A stretch of DNA of 64,000 nucleotides from Polychytrium aggregatum (GCF_025602895.1 NW_026516243.1:186001-250000); one strand, 5' to 3'; positions 24,190-34,882 are shown, numbered from the stretch's first letter. The notes: generated by a model from the sequence alone, not told the origin. A program made the numbers and translations.

Positions 24190-24895
24190 AAGCCCAAGCA
24201 GCTGCCACATGCGCCGTTCTTGGGCGAGCCGCACGATCTGAGGGATTGGATTCATGGTGGTTGGTTTGAAGGAGGAGATCTCGCCCGAAACTACCCTCCT
24301 CCCCCTTACCGGACCAGGCAGCGAAATGAACACACTACACTTTACTCGGGCGGAAATGGGACACTTGCCCACAACCCATATGCCAGCATAGTCTGTGATG
24401 GCATGCATCCAACTATGCCATAAGAAATACACCAGATCGCTTTGGCCGCCTCCGAGTGAAGACCGCCGGTCGCTCTCCGGTCTCCACAATCGACTTGCAC
24501 ACTGGTCTCGGAGTGCCAGCGGTGAATGGTGCTCTTGGGCACAGGCAACGTCTCTCAGGCTATGAATGATGGCATTGCACCGCACCACAGAATGGTCATG
24601 GCCAGCGCGTGACGATATTGGGTAACAAAATACTTGATCAATGGTCATAATCAAGGTCCCGTTTTTAAAGGATCGCCTGTAATGGACCGCATTGTATTGG
24701 TTTAAATGATACAGAACGATCTATATGGGCAGGCCAGGCTGGTGGCAGAGCCTCGAAAGCCAGCGGTGCATGCATTTCCGACGAGCTTTGTCTGTTTGTG
24801 GGCTCAGATCGACACCCATCTGTAAGGCAATCTCAGTGACAGAGCCAAACACACTTCACCCCCAATATTCATATCCTTGGCCCGATTATTGTTTT
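24190..24895. other. Convergent intergenic region
   Basis: Between the 3' ends of the FAF2/UBX2 gene (+) and the small membrane-protein gene (-). Nothing beyond short frames without recognisable domains. Confidence 0.45.
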
Positions 24896-25804
24896 TTACT
24901 TGGTCTTCTTGGCCTTGGCGTTGGCCTTGGGGATCTTTTGTCGCGAGTCGCGGCCGATGGAGCCCGACCAGAAGACAACGAACAGAGTCGCAGCCAAGCC
25001 GACGACGACGGACGACACAACGGCGGCATAGGAGCGCTTGACGGAGGCAAAGGCGGCACTGGCCAGGAAGCTGTCCTTGCCGCTATCCTCCTGAGCCAGG
25101 TACAGTAGGATGTTGGCGGTCTCGCTGATGCCAAAGAAGGCCGAGCCAAAGGGAATCAAGTTCAGGGTCTGAGCGACGCCGGGGAGCTTGGCGTACTTGC
25201 AGAACTTTGCGATGATGACCGACGAGGCAACAGCCAGGGAGAGGGCATAGCTAACGTGCACAAAAGGCACGACCGAGACGCAGACAAAATAGAATGAGAA
25301 AGAAAAGGAGTGAGTGAGTGAGCGAGTGGAGGATCCGTGAGCAAACATGGCCGACACAGATCTCGACCGAGTCGAGACCCTGACGCGAGTGCTTTCAAGC
25401 GATCGATCGGCAGTGCTTCACGAGCAGCGCTGACGAGAGCGCGATGCAATCTCCTCTTGGCGACACCCATCGGGCTCCGACCAACGAGCACGATCGCTCT
25501 GCCGATGCTCTGCCGATGCAGCCAGGCCGACGACTCACACGAGGTTGATTCCCAGGAGGACCTTGTAGAGAGTGACATCGTTCTGGGAGTACGAGCCAAG
25601 GGCGGCCTTGAGATCGGCAACGGTGTAGGAAGCAAAGTACTGCTGGAACGAGACGGGAATGGCGTAGGGCTCGGGGTGCTGCTCCGACACAATCAGCTTG
25701 GAGATCCGCACGACCGCCGAGAGCGACAGACCAAAGATGGCCGAGGCGATGGTGAAGGACTTGAGGTTGGCGATGGAGGAAAAGCCGGAGGCCAGGGACG
25801 ACAT
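24896..25804 (-). CDS. Small four-helix membrane protein of unknown function
   Basis: Exons 25539-25804 and 24896-25250 join across a 288-bp GTGAGT...TAG intron in phase 2 to give 206 residues. The sequence starts MSSLASGFSSIANLKSFTIA. Hydrophobic segments lie at about residues 15-35 (FTIASAIFGLSLSAVV), 83-108 (GINLVYALSLAVASSVIIAK), 115-135 (TLNLIPFGSAFFGISETANI) and 160-185 (AAVVSSVVVGLAATLFVVFW). The C-terminus KIPKANAKAKKTK is strongly basic and resembles an ER-retention-type lysine tail. I do not recognise the family. The clean splice and membrane pattern make it a confident gene with unknown role. Confidence 0.75.
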
Positions 25805-26423
25805 GGCGACGGATGGGATGATGGGTGGGAGTACGAAGGGCGGGGACAGAGGGGCAGATCGAGGGGCGATCGGGTTTGTGCGGGACCGAAATCTTGCGAG
25901 GACGATGGCGGCGAGGGAAGGAGGAGGGGAGAGCCAGGCCAGCGAGTTTTTGGTGGAGGCCCCCAAAAGCACAAAAATGGCTGGTCGCTGAAAAGGGAAT
26001 GGACGTGGCACAACAGGACGGAAACGGATGCGGCCGAAACACGGACAGCAGCGAGGGTGGGATCGCTCAGGGGGAGCCTGGGAAAGATGTCGTCAACCCG
26101 ATCGCTGAGTGCAGGGCGGTTGCGGGTGCGATTGCGGGTGCGAATGCGACTGCGGAGACCAGGGGGGCGATCGGCGATCGTCACTCGGAGGCAGCTTTGA
26201 TTGCAAGCTATATTTTCGGATTTGGGTCAGCCCGAGAGGCACCGAGTCGTTCAGAGTGCCACTCGGAGGCGGCAGCGTCATCTACATCCCAGCGACTGCA
26301 GCACCGTCGCTGGTCGTCCTGCGGACACGGAATCACATCCCGATGCCGTAGAGCGGGTTGCGGGCCTCCGGGGGAGGTTGGTAGCGAGGGTAAGAGCCTG
26401 CCCAAGCGACGGGCGGGTCAGTG
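25805..26423. other. Intergenic region, no gene seen
   Basis: The 5' flank of the small membrane-protein gene and the 3' flank of prephenate dehydratase. GC-rich, with frames lacking domain signatures. A degenerate GCGGTTGCGGGTGCGATTGCGG-type stretch sits near 26115-26155. Confidence 0.45.
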
Positions 26424-28115
26424 TCAACGATGCAGTCCATTCTGGAGTAGTGCCAACGAACATGCTTCGCTCCGGATCAACTGCAGCGACAACGGATAGC
26501 CCATACCGAGGATTCGGATGCTCAGGGCAAACTCCTCAATGTTCTTCAGCGCCTTGATCACCTTCTCGTCGGCGGTGGAGCCGTCAAAGTCGATGTACTG
26601 CAGCCAGAGTGCGCCGCGAGACCAACAGGGTTCAGTTGCTGCATCCCCGAGTGCCCTGTGACAGCAATTCAACAGCATCGACAGCGCAACAGCATCACCG
26701 CCAGAGCAGCAGAGACAATCTCGGCACACTCACCAGCACGTACTCCCAGGGCTTGGCAAGCTTGATGGAACGGGTCGAAGGGCGAGACTCGACCTTGCAG
26801 ATGCTGTTGGCCGAGTCTCTCCGTCAGCCCACAGGCTCAATCTCACACCGATGGACACTGTCCATGTCCCCATCGCAGGCGATCCCGCACTTACTTGATA
26901 TCGCGCAGTGCAAAACAGGACAGCGTCTTGAAGATCGCACCGCACTGATTCTTCAGCACAATCGAAATGCTTGTTCGTGGATCCATGTGACGCTCTGGTA
27001 TGACGCTTGCACGGGCAATAACTACATAGCGCATGATGGTGTTGTCGTCGTCCTCGATGCCTTCGGTGATCACTTCGAGTCCATAGATAGCGGCTGCCCT
27101 GGCGCTGGCAATTGCAGCGCTGTCGAGGGGGAGGGATGCAGTTTAGGCAAGGGGCCACCAGCAGCGACAGCATCTATGATAGCCTCTGGCGATGAAGGGG
27201 GGACAGATCGCCATCGTTCTGCCATTGCAGCCACTTCAACAAATCAATACCTGTGGAGACTGCCAGAGCTGGCAACCCAGGCAGCGCTGCCGGCCGTGTC
27301 CATCTCCTGGCTGACTGCGACCCGCTGCTGCAGCTTGCTTATGAAGCGGCGACACTGGTCGATGGCATATGGATGCGACTTGATCTCGGTGATGGTCTCA
27401 AGAGAGGCACCAGGCACACCAACAAGACTGGACGGAATGAATGCAAGGGAGACCCACAAGTCGGGCGACCATCCCAGTCAGTGTGGATCTATCAAGCTGA
27501 TCGGCCATCCCGGCGACACAGCCGGTCGGTAAGCTGCTCCACAGCTGTGTCGCTCCAGCAGCGACATCGATATGCAGCTTATCCTTCCTCAGCCGGCATC
27601 CTGACTGGCTCCAACGCACACCGCTCGTCCGATAGCCCGACGCCCTCATGCCTTACCAGTGCTTCTCGTGATAGCAATATTCTCCAACAATGTACACGGA
27701 ATACTGGTGCAGCAGATCATAGTTGTAGTGGAACGTCCCTGTGCTGGAGTTTTCTATGGGAACGACGCCGTAGGTCACAGCCTCGCTCTGGACTGCGTCA
27801 AACACCTGGAGACAGCGGGGGGGGGAAATCAAAGCAAATGCAAGAGCGGTTAGCGAGCCTGCACCGCTGTCAGGGTGAATGGATCCGCAGCATCGGCCCT
27901 GTCGGCGACAGCAAGTCGATATACGATGGCTATGGTGTGCAGAAACAGGGCATCTGCAGGTGGTGCTGACGCACATCGGCAAAGGAAGGGTAGCCACAGG
28001 TCTCAAAGTTGGACGAGCGCAGCGTCGGGTCGGTGGAGAAGAGCTCTTCGACGGCACCCTCGGAATAGGCGCCTTTCTGGCCCTGAAATGCAATGCGGAT
28101 AGGTTGGGCGGCCAT
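26424..28115 (-). CDS. PHA2: Prephenate dehydratase with ACT domain
   Basis: Converts prephenate to phenylpyruvate in phenylalanine biosynthesis; cytosolic. The start at 28115 gives IRIAFQGQKGAYSEGAVEEL, the N-terminal substrate-binding block. Later exons give FDAVQSEAVTYGVVPIENSS followed by TGTFHYNYDLL (the conserved PIENS-TG motif), GVSLETITEIKSHPYAIDQC, DTAGSAAWVA, AAAIYGLEV with DDDNTIMRYVVIAR, and the ACT domain: TSISIVLKNQCGAIFKTLSC, then LTKVESRP (allosteric Phe-binding block), IKLAKPWEYVL and LQYIDFDGSTAD, ending with ALKNIEEFALSIRILG and a short tail. About six introns. All catalytic and regulatory blocks are present, so it should be active and feedback-regulated by phenylalanine. 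Confidence 0.92.
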
Positions 28116-28928
28116 GCTGGATCGACTGAGATGTCCGGGAGGAGACGGAGGAGGAGGAAACAGGACCGGCTGCGTTCCTGATCGGCACCAGAGGGGGCTG
28201 GTGGCGGCAGCACGTGGAGAATGCAGGGGTCCTGGAGTGAATCATGATGGCGCTGTCAAGGCGCTGGGAGGTGATGCGTGAGATGCGATGCGCGAGATGG
28301 ATCGCCAGTTTGATGCCGAACATGACCGGACTGGACAGACTCGGGGACAAGAGTGGGCAAGAGTGGGCAGCAGGTGCGACTCATGACCAGACATTGGGAG
28401 CATCACTCGGAGCGTATCCCACAACTGTGTCGGGCCATGCAAAATATGGATATCACTATCAATTTTTTCCGGCACCTCGCGGCTGCTCATCTCGAATATG
28501 AATACACGCTGTAGACCAAGATGCAGCAAAAGTTGGAATCCGGCCATGGTCGGTTGACGGCATTTGGTATTACCTTGAGCCGATTGACGGTGGTGGTGGG
28601 CAATTGGTGTGGAGGAATGACCAATTGTATCATTGTTGGAAGCTCCACTCCGATTGCGGACAAGAACCACCACCGTCTGAATCTCTCTGGTTGGAAACCT
28701 AGTCAAGCGTGGCTGTGTGTCAGCGAGATGGCATGATCGTTTGGCTATCAGGCAAGACTCACCTTGACAAGATGTCTTCCCACGACTGATTGAGCGAGCG
28801 ATGCGTTTCTGGATCTGAATCAAGGACGCCACTGCACAGTATCACTGCCAGCCCAAAATGCGCTGGTTTTGAGGAGATTCCTTCTTCCCCAAGGGCAGAA
28901 CCAGCCATCGTCGCTATTTTCTCGCCAG
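28116..28928. other. Flank between PHA2 and the Fanzor gene
   Basis: Holds the PHA2 promoter and the 5' flank of the Fanzor gene. No gene is supported. I looked for an end repeat matching the 31.5-32.3 kb side and found none convincing by eye, so the left end of the mobile unit is unplaced. Confidence 0.4.
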
Positions 28929-31525
28929 ATGACTCCCAAGAGAAAGACACCCCCCGACCCCGACCCGGGATCACCCAATGACTCTCATGTGGCCAAGAAA
29001 CCAGCCATCAAAGCATGCCCCTCCTGTGGATTGACCAACCACGTCAGACCCTTCACCAAGAAGTGCACAGCCAGAGTCGACAGCAGCCCTGCCTCTGGCT
29101 CTGCCTCGGTCGCTGAAATGGTCAGCCAAGCACCCAAGGTCCCTGTATGTGCCACGTGCGGGGAAGAGGGTCATGCCAGAAGCAACAGCTCGTTGTGTAC
29201 CAAGAAGAACCCACTCTGGAGCTCTACCTTGCCTGGCTGTGGCCCAAACGAGTATGCCAAGGCCGAGTACTCCACCGTCAAGTGCACCCTCGACGCCATC
29301 ATCAAGAACGATGCCTTGCACGACAAGATCGAGGAGACTGTCCGGGCCATGACACACGTGCAGTACGAAGCATCTCGTCTCCTGGAGCTGCATCTCAGGC
29401 GGTGCTTGGACGAGGGCATCACTCTCCCCACCGTGTCGTCGAGTGAACCCGCGTTTGTTCGAAAGTGCTTCAATATGGTGCAGACAGGAACAGTGAGTGT
29501 CAGGACAAACACCCCAGAAGATGACAGGCACATCCTCGACACATATGGCATGTATCGAAGTACATGGGGAAAGTCGTGTATCCTGCCTCCAGTGTCCCTC
29601 CCAAAGGGTACTGGGTCACAGGTCCTTGGTTTGGCTGTCAAGACCTATGCTGTCAACTGCGAGACCCACGTTCTCGATCGGTATTGGTCCCTTCTACGCC
29701 GATACTGCAATTTGGTCCTGGTTGCTCCCAAGGGTGTGAAACGGCGCACACACGTCGATGAGTGCATGAAGCTGATGGAGAACCCCCTCTCCAAGACACT
29801 CCTCGTTGATCTGAGAAAATCCTTCGCCCACCATGCCGACCAGTTGTATGAGTTTCGGTACGAAAGCCACCAGGACCTGTATCGAGTTGTATCGAAACTG
29901 GCCAGTGAAGTCTCTCGGCTGACCCACCTGAAGGAGGCCCTCTTCATGGTGGTCTTTCAGAAGATGATCATTCCCAGGCTCGCGAGGGTGACCGATGTTC
30001 TAAAAGGAGAGCGTGGGCGACTGAACGAGGAAATGTGTCGCGCCATCGAACGTAGGCAGTCGGATCAATACAACGCACTCCAGACCCAGCACGAGGAGGT
30101 GTGCAAGCAGATCGCTGTGAACATGAAACGGATCAAGCGCCTCACCGACCGGCTTGCCCAGACCAAGAAGCGCCTCAACATCCCTCGAGCACAGTGCACA
30201 TTGGTCCCGCTCTGCGATGCCCGAGCCAAGTATGTCAAGCTCGACACCACAGCACTGTGGGAGATCCTTGGATACCAGACTGGCACTGGACTCAAGTGGG
30301 GCGACCTGAAGACCAAGGTCAACGACACCACAAAGCAAGAGACCTTCTGGCAGACCAACTTCAAGCTGGATCCGAGACTCTTTGGTGCCAGGGAGAAGGG
30401 GAAGCAGCTCTTTGGCTGCGAGATCACCACCGATGGAGTCGGGTGCTCGATCACCACGCTCAGATACAAGATCCTGGAGAAGAAGGATCCTGATGCCAAA
30501 CCAAAATCCACGGACAAGGACGACAAGACACCCAAGCTCACCCCCGAGAAGAAGATCCAGACCAGAGTCGGTCCCATTGACGACTCTCGGACCACATGGA
30601 TCGGGATCGACCCTGGTGTGGGATCGATCTTCACCGCTGTCATTCGGGCACCCGGTCAACCATCCATCCAGGAGCAAGACGGTGTCAAGGTGACCAAGGC
30701 ACAGCGTGCCAACGAGAAGATCGTGTCGTTCTCCAACAAGGAGTACCAGCATCGAACTGGCACCACCCAAGCGACCAAGTGGATCCAGAGCACCCACAGA
30801 TCCTTGGTCTGCAGGAATGGATGAGCACCACACCAAGTCCCAAGATCCCTGGGTTGGCTCCCTTCCTGCAATACATTCGCCATGTGTTCGATGGAGACAT
30901 GCTGGACAAGCAGCTGTACTTCAGCCTGACCCGGCGACGGCGATTCAAGCGACTCGATCTCCACAGCAAGCGACAGCGCACCGTCCACGAGATGTGCAAG
31001 CAAGTCATTGACCAGGCACCAAAGGAGACCGAAGTGGTGATTGCCTTTGGGAATGTTTCGTGGAAACAGGGGAAGGGATACGCATCCAGTCCCAGGAGAC
31101 TCAGGTTTGCCAAGTACTTTGAGCAGTTCCACCACCACCAGAGACGACCACCAGACCGACCCGTCTCCAAGATCCATGTGTGCTCGGTGAACGAGTTCAA
31201 CACATCCCAGGTGTGCTCACATTGTCGGGAAGCCAAGCGACTCGAGAAGGTCGAGCATCTTGATATCGAGAAACCACACTTTGTCCGGAGCTGTGCAAGC
31301 TGCCATACGCTGTGGGATCGAGACATCAATGCCTCAAGGAACATGATCTCGGTATGCCAGTCGATCGTCGCCACAGGGGATCGACCGAGTGTATTCAAGA
31401 CTGTGCTTCCCAAACCAACCAAAAACAAAGAGATTGCCAACGAAGACAGGAGTGCAATGCCATGGCCTACCCGCTGGGCCTACAAGTCAGTCAGTGGGCT
31501 TCAGACATCTGAAGCCAGAAAGTGA
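28929..31525 (+). CDS. Fanzor (eukaryotic TnpB-like RNA-guided nuclease), frameshifted in RuvC domain
   Basis: The first ATG is 28929 (MTPKRKTPPDPDPGS, with a PKRK nuclear-import-like motif). Two tandem zinc knuckles follow, CPSCGLTNHVRPFTKKC and CATCGEEGHARSNSSLC, both C-x2-C-x4-H-x7-C. A long helical, basic region (about residues 100-540) precedes the RuvC-I block WIGIDPGVGSIFTAVI, with its catalytic Asp at codon 561 (30609). Frame 1 stops at 30822-30824. Homologous sequence continues without a gap in the -1 frame from about 30798 (ILGLQEWMSTTPSPKIPGLA) through VVIAFGNVSW, NEFNTSQVCSHC, RSCASCHTLW and DRDINASRNM to the stop at 31523-31525. The Asp, then about 197 residues, then TS-x-x, a C4 zinc finger and RD match the published Fanzor signature. 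Intronless, unlike all its neighbours. It is either a recent pseudogene or a read error in a functional gene. Confidence 0.93.
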
Positions 31526-31674
31526 CTGTCCGTTTCTTTCTGGATAGACTGTAAGTATCTCGCACTGTTGTGCATTTTGACAGTGGATGCCGGGTCGCCC
31601 ATATTCTGGGCAGTCCACTTCGGGGTTGCCATCCCTCTTGGGATGGTCGATGAGAGGTGTTTGACTCCCTTGCA

Positions 31675-31676
<2 letters not shown>
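31526..31676 (+). ncRNA. Candidate Fanzor guide-RNA scaffold / element right end
   Basis: Directly downstream of the Fanzor stop. Nested inverted repeats: AGTGGA (31582-31587) pairs with TCCACT (31614-31619) and encloses GCCCA (31597-31601) pairing with TGGGC (31607-31611). A separate perfect 7-bp hairpin follows, CCATCCC-TCTT-GGGATGG (31629-31646). TnpB and Fanzor guide RNAs are known to be encoded at the 3' end of the nuclease gene and to be highly structured. The assignment here rests only on position and predicted pairing. Confidence 0.4.

Positions 31677-31739
<63 letters not shown>
31677..31739. repeat. (GT)31 microsatellite
   Basis: Uninterrupted GT dinucleotide run of about 62 bp, immediately after the structured tail of the Fanzor locus. 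It is the longest perfect dinucleotide repeat in the window. Confidence 0.97.
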
Positions 31740-31740
<1 letters not shown>

Positions 31741-32369
31741 CGGCGAGAGGCTTCTCGCCTTCCCTCGGGGGTCTCTCGCCAGAGACTGCTCTTCTCGCCG
31801 ACCGAGGTGGCTCCGAGAGCGCGTTTTTTCGTTCTCGCTCATTTTTTTAACATGAAATTTTTTCATAGTGTCAGGTAGAAAAATGCACCGATAGACACAG
31901 TGATAGCACTGACTAACGCCCAGTGTGGCGACTGTGAAGCAGCCGATGGCATGTCCAGAGCTGCCCATAGCATCATGCGAGCGCATCAGACGGCTCGTCT
32001 CTTGGACAGTGGTATCGCGTCGTCCTTGAGAAGACGATTCTGTTGAGGAGATGAGCAGGTGAGACTGTGGAGCGTCACGATCATCGCACGCTCGGGCTCT
32101 TGTGGCTCGGGTCTGTGCATGAGTGCCGATGCTGAACACACCTTTTCGCTTGCCGGAATGGATCTTGGCGGCAGAAGCGAGGCGCTGGATCGGATCGGTG
32201 TGTCGGAGAACCTTTGGCGCACATACACATGCGTTAGCTCACTCGTCAGGCGCATCGAATGAGGCGCCTTCGGGAAGAATCCAAGCTGGATTCTCAGAGC
32301 CTAAAAAAGGTCCACGCTGGGTTGGGTTGCGTTGGGTTGGGCGGGGGTTTGGGCAAATCAGCCTCTTGC
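31740..32369. other. Intergenic region between Fanzor locus and Elongin A gene
   Basis: No gene supported. A T-rich segment (about 31840-31870) is followed by ordinary-composition sequence. It contains the 3' flank of the Elongin A gene (minus strand). Confidence 0.4.
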
Positions 32370-34051
32370 TTACTTTTTCTGAGTCTCCCGTTTGAGCTTG
32401 CCGATGGCGCTCTCCTTCACTTCTGCAGAGGCAACGACATTTCAACAGAGTGGTATCGAGAAACGAAATCAGTCAAACAAACGTCGATACGCTTGCACAG
32501 GCCCGCGGGCTGGTGATGTGCAGACCGGGAGCTAAAGCGACTTCAGGTGCAACAGTCCAGTCTGATAGGTCGGCTGGACCAAAGAACTTACTATATGGGG
32601 ACCCTCCCCATGACCGCCGCTGGATCAGTGGCGGATTCTTGATGACCTGCACCTTCTTTGAGTCGCGCACTTGCTCCAGCTCGCGGTTACGCTTTTGAAG
32701 CCGCTGCCCAAAGGCCGCCATCTTGGCTTCGTACTCTGCGGTCTTGGCCTGCGTGCATCCGGTTGCAGCGCAGCAATGTGTGGGTGCAGTCCAGAGTGGT
32801 GTGGAGAAAGGTGAGTACCCAGAAGCCAATGAAAGCACAGTGCACATGAACGCCAGCTGCGTGAGTAGATGCAACGGTGGGCTGGTGTTCGAGTGATGAA
32901 AGCTGTGCCACGGACGGTCGGATGCAATGAGATTCACAGACGGATCAAGGCCGATAGATCCGGGCGGCCGCTCGCTTTGGAAACGCACCTTGTAGAGCTC
33001 CCTCCAGCTCGTGCCTTCCAAGACCCGGCCGACGCCGAACTTTTTGAGGACGTGCGGTCTCCACAGCTCTGTTTGTTTTGAAGAAGACCATCGTTAGTGA
33101 GCAGAACCAGGGACCCGGATTTGAGCGAAAGTGGCGCTGCTTAGATGCAGTAGTGTTGGCTGTAGCTTGCTTGCAACGGGCGGGACGCACCATCGGTTTC
33201 CGCGACGATATGCTAGTGTGATTTCGAACCAGCCAAGAGTAGCATTGGATGATCAGGGTCAGTGGCGACCCATGTCTCTGCTGTGTTCCTGCACTCAGGG
33301 TAGCGACCGCATGAAAAAATCACAGAAAGAGCGTCATTGCCATTGCATCCTGATGAAGACTTACCGGATTGATCTGCTCCAGATATTGGAGCTGGACACA
33401 CCCAGACACAATGAATGAGATATGCACGAGGCGCTGGTCAGCATAGGAACGGAGAAGCATCGGCTGATGCAGATCGCAAAGCAGTCGCTGTGGCGGTCTC
33501 CGGCATAGTGTGGCGACACAGGCAAGTGGGGTCGGCAGGAAGGTGCTGCCGAAGCAAACCGCCTCGACAGCATGCGCAGATGCCGCCGAGTCTGTGAATG
33601 CTTGCCTGTTCACACGTCGCCTTTGAGAGTATCGGGATAACGAGGCGGTTGGGCAGGGCCTCCAGGTCGGAGAGGGCTGCGAAGGAGTTGGTTCGGCGTC
33701 GGTGTGATTGCGGTTGTGGTGGCGATTGTTGTTGCAGCGGTGTTGGTGGTAGTCGGGTAATGAGACAGGTGGGATGTGACAGCCAAGACAATCGATGGGC
33801 CAAGCGAGCAGAGGCAGTGGTTAAGGGTGGGCGAAGAGCGTGGACGCTCAGGAGACATCCGCTCGAGCCTGGACTGCTCCTTCCATATGTCCCAAACGAA
33901 ACCCGCATCGACGGCGCCGTTGCTGTAGCAAACGCAATCCGGACGACAGCCCGCTCGCCAGCCGCAGCAGAGGCCAGAGAATCGCAGCCCGACCATCGAT
34001 GTGCCCTTGGAGTCTCCTCTGGCACAGCTGGACCAAGCTCGGAGGGGGCAT
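32370..34051 (-). CDS. Elongin A homolog with micro-exons
   Basis: Transcription elongation / ubiquitin-ligase subunit. Exon 1 (33994-34051) encodes MPPPSLVQLCQRRLQGHID, containing a BC-box (SLVQLCQRRL) for Elongin C binding. Exon 2 (33606-33676) gives ALSDLEALPNRLVIPILSKA then TCEQ, an F-box-like helix pair. Exon 3 (33365-33391, only 27 nt) gives LQYLEQINP. Exon 4 (33191-33212, 22 nt) gives HIVAETD. Exon 5 starts ELWRPHVLKKFGVGR and GTSWRELYKVR, the conserved Elongin A block. Later exons give the coiled MAAFGQRLQKRNRELEQVRD segment and the tail KESAIGKLKRETQKK with a TAA at 32370-32372. All phases are consistent. Intron 2 has a GC donor (CAG|GCAAGC). The protein is short compared with animal Elongin A, as expected for fungi. 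Confidence 0.85.
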
Positions 34052-34322
34052 GCGGATGCGACTTGGCTGGGTGGATGGGCAGGGACGGGCTTGGTGGTGC
34101 TGGGGAGAGACGACGAGAGGCGAGTTGGTGGATGTTCGACTGATTCTTGGGCATGCCGAGAAGCGTCTCGCCTGCGAGATCGGGCCGAGGGACAGCGAGG
34201 ACGAACGACAACCCCCTGGAACAGCCAACTGCCATCATTCGTGCTATGTGGTCTTGTGAGTACATGCTCTGAGGGCTCATCTTTTATTACTCATTCCCGA
34301 CCACAGCCACATCGACCAGGCT
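34052..34322. other. Promoter region of the Elongin A gene
   Basis: Short gap between the Elongin A start and the 3' end of the next minus-strand gene. No gene or clear regulatory site is seen. Confidence 0.4.
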
Positions 34323-34835
34323 CTACTGCTGTTTGAGGAGCTGCTGCTTCTGCAGCTCCGTCGGGATCTTTGGGACCTTCTTGATGATGCGGGGCTTGCG
34401 TTGGGATTCCTGGGCACCCGAAGCCGACCCCGAGGCCGACCCCGAGGTGGCATCGCTCTTTTCGCTTCCGGCGGGTGTCCTTCGCGATCGAGTGCGGCTC
34501 TGGGCAGCGGGGGGTTCGGCCGGCGCAGAGACAGGCTCCGGGGAGTCTGGGGTTGGCGACGAGCGAGACGGTGCGGGCCGGCTGCCTTCTCCAAACGGCA
34601 GCTTGCCCAGCTCCTCCAGCCGCTGGACAGTCGCTTCGTTGAGCTTACCGTCACGCTTGAGCAAAAGCAGCGTCTCAGTATCCAGATCCTCGATCTTGAC
34701 AGCACGCTTCTGCATGGCCGATCCGTAACGAGCCGTCAGATCAACCTGGGCGACCTCGTCGTCCTGGAGGCCTGCCGAGGCAGCATTGTGGATTCGCCTT
34801 CTCTTGGCTGCAGCGGAGGCATGGCCACCAGACAT
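34323..34835 (-). CDS. Hypothetical basic protein, probably nuclear
   Basis: A single exon of 170 residues with an ATG at 34835. The N-terminus contains AAAKRRRIHNA, a classical basic nuclear-import-like motif. A helical segment follows (KIEDLDTETLLLLKRDGKLN, then EATVQRLEELGKLPFGEG), then a Ser/Pro/Ala/Gly-rich low-complexity middle and a basic C-terminus (KPRIIKKVPKIPTELQKQQ). No family recognised. The even spacing between two other minus-strand genes and the protein-like helix support it as real. Confidence 0.55.
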   Translation of the reverse strand: MSGGHASAAAKRRRIHNAASAGLQDDEVAQVDLTARYGSAMQKRAVKIEDLDTETLLLLKRDGKLNEATVQRLEELGKLPFGEGSRPAPSRSSPTPDSPEPVSAPAEPPAAQSRTRSRRTPAGSEKSDATSGSASGSASGAQESQRKPRIIKKVPKIPTELQKQQLLKQQ

Positions 34836-34882
34836 ACGGAACCAGGGTCAGAGACAGTCCGCGATCGACAGTAGCAGTAGCA

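Noticed and set aside
30760-30825. Programmed -1 ribosomal frameshifting in the Fanzor gene
   Set aside because: No X-XXY-YYZ slippery site or obvious downstream pseudoknot is seen near the frame switch; mutation or read error is simpler.
30000-30836. 278-residue minus-strand open frame inside the Fanzor gene
   Set aside because: Antisense shadow of a GC-rich coding region; no recognisable features.
28116-32369. Terminal inverted repeats flanking the Fanzor gene
   Set aside because: Short word matches were seen by eye but none longer than expected by chance, so element ends cannot be assigned without other copies.
33215-33235. tRNA B-box-like GGTTCGAAATC on the minus strand
   Set aside because: No matching A-box or cloverleaf around it; it sits in an Elongin A intron.
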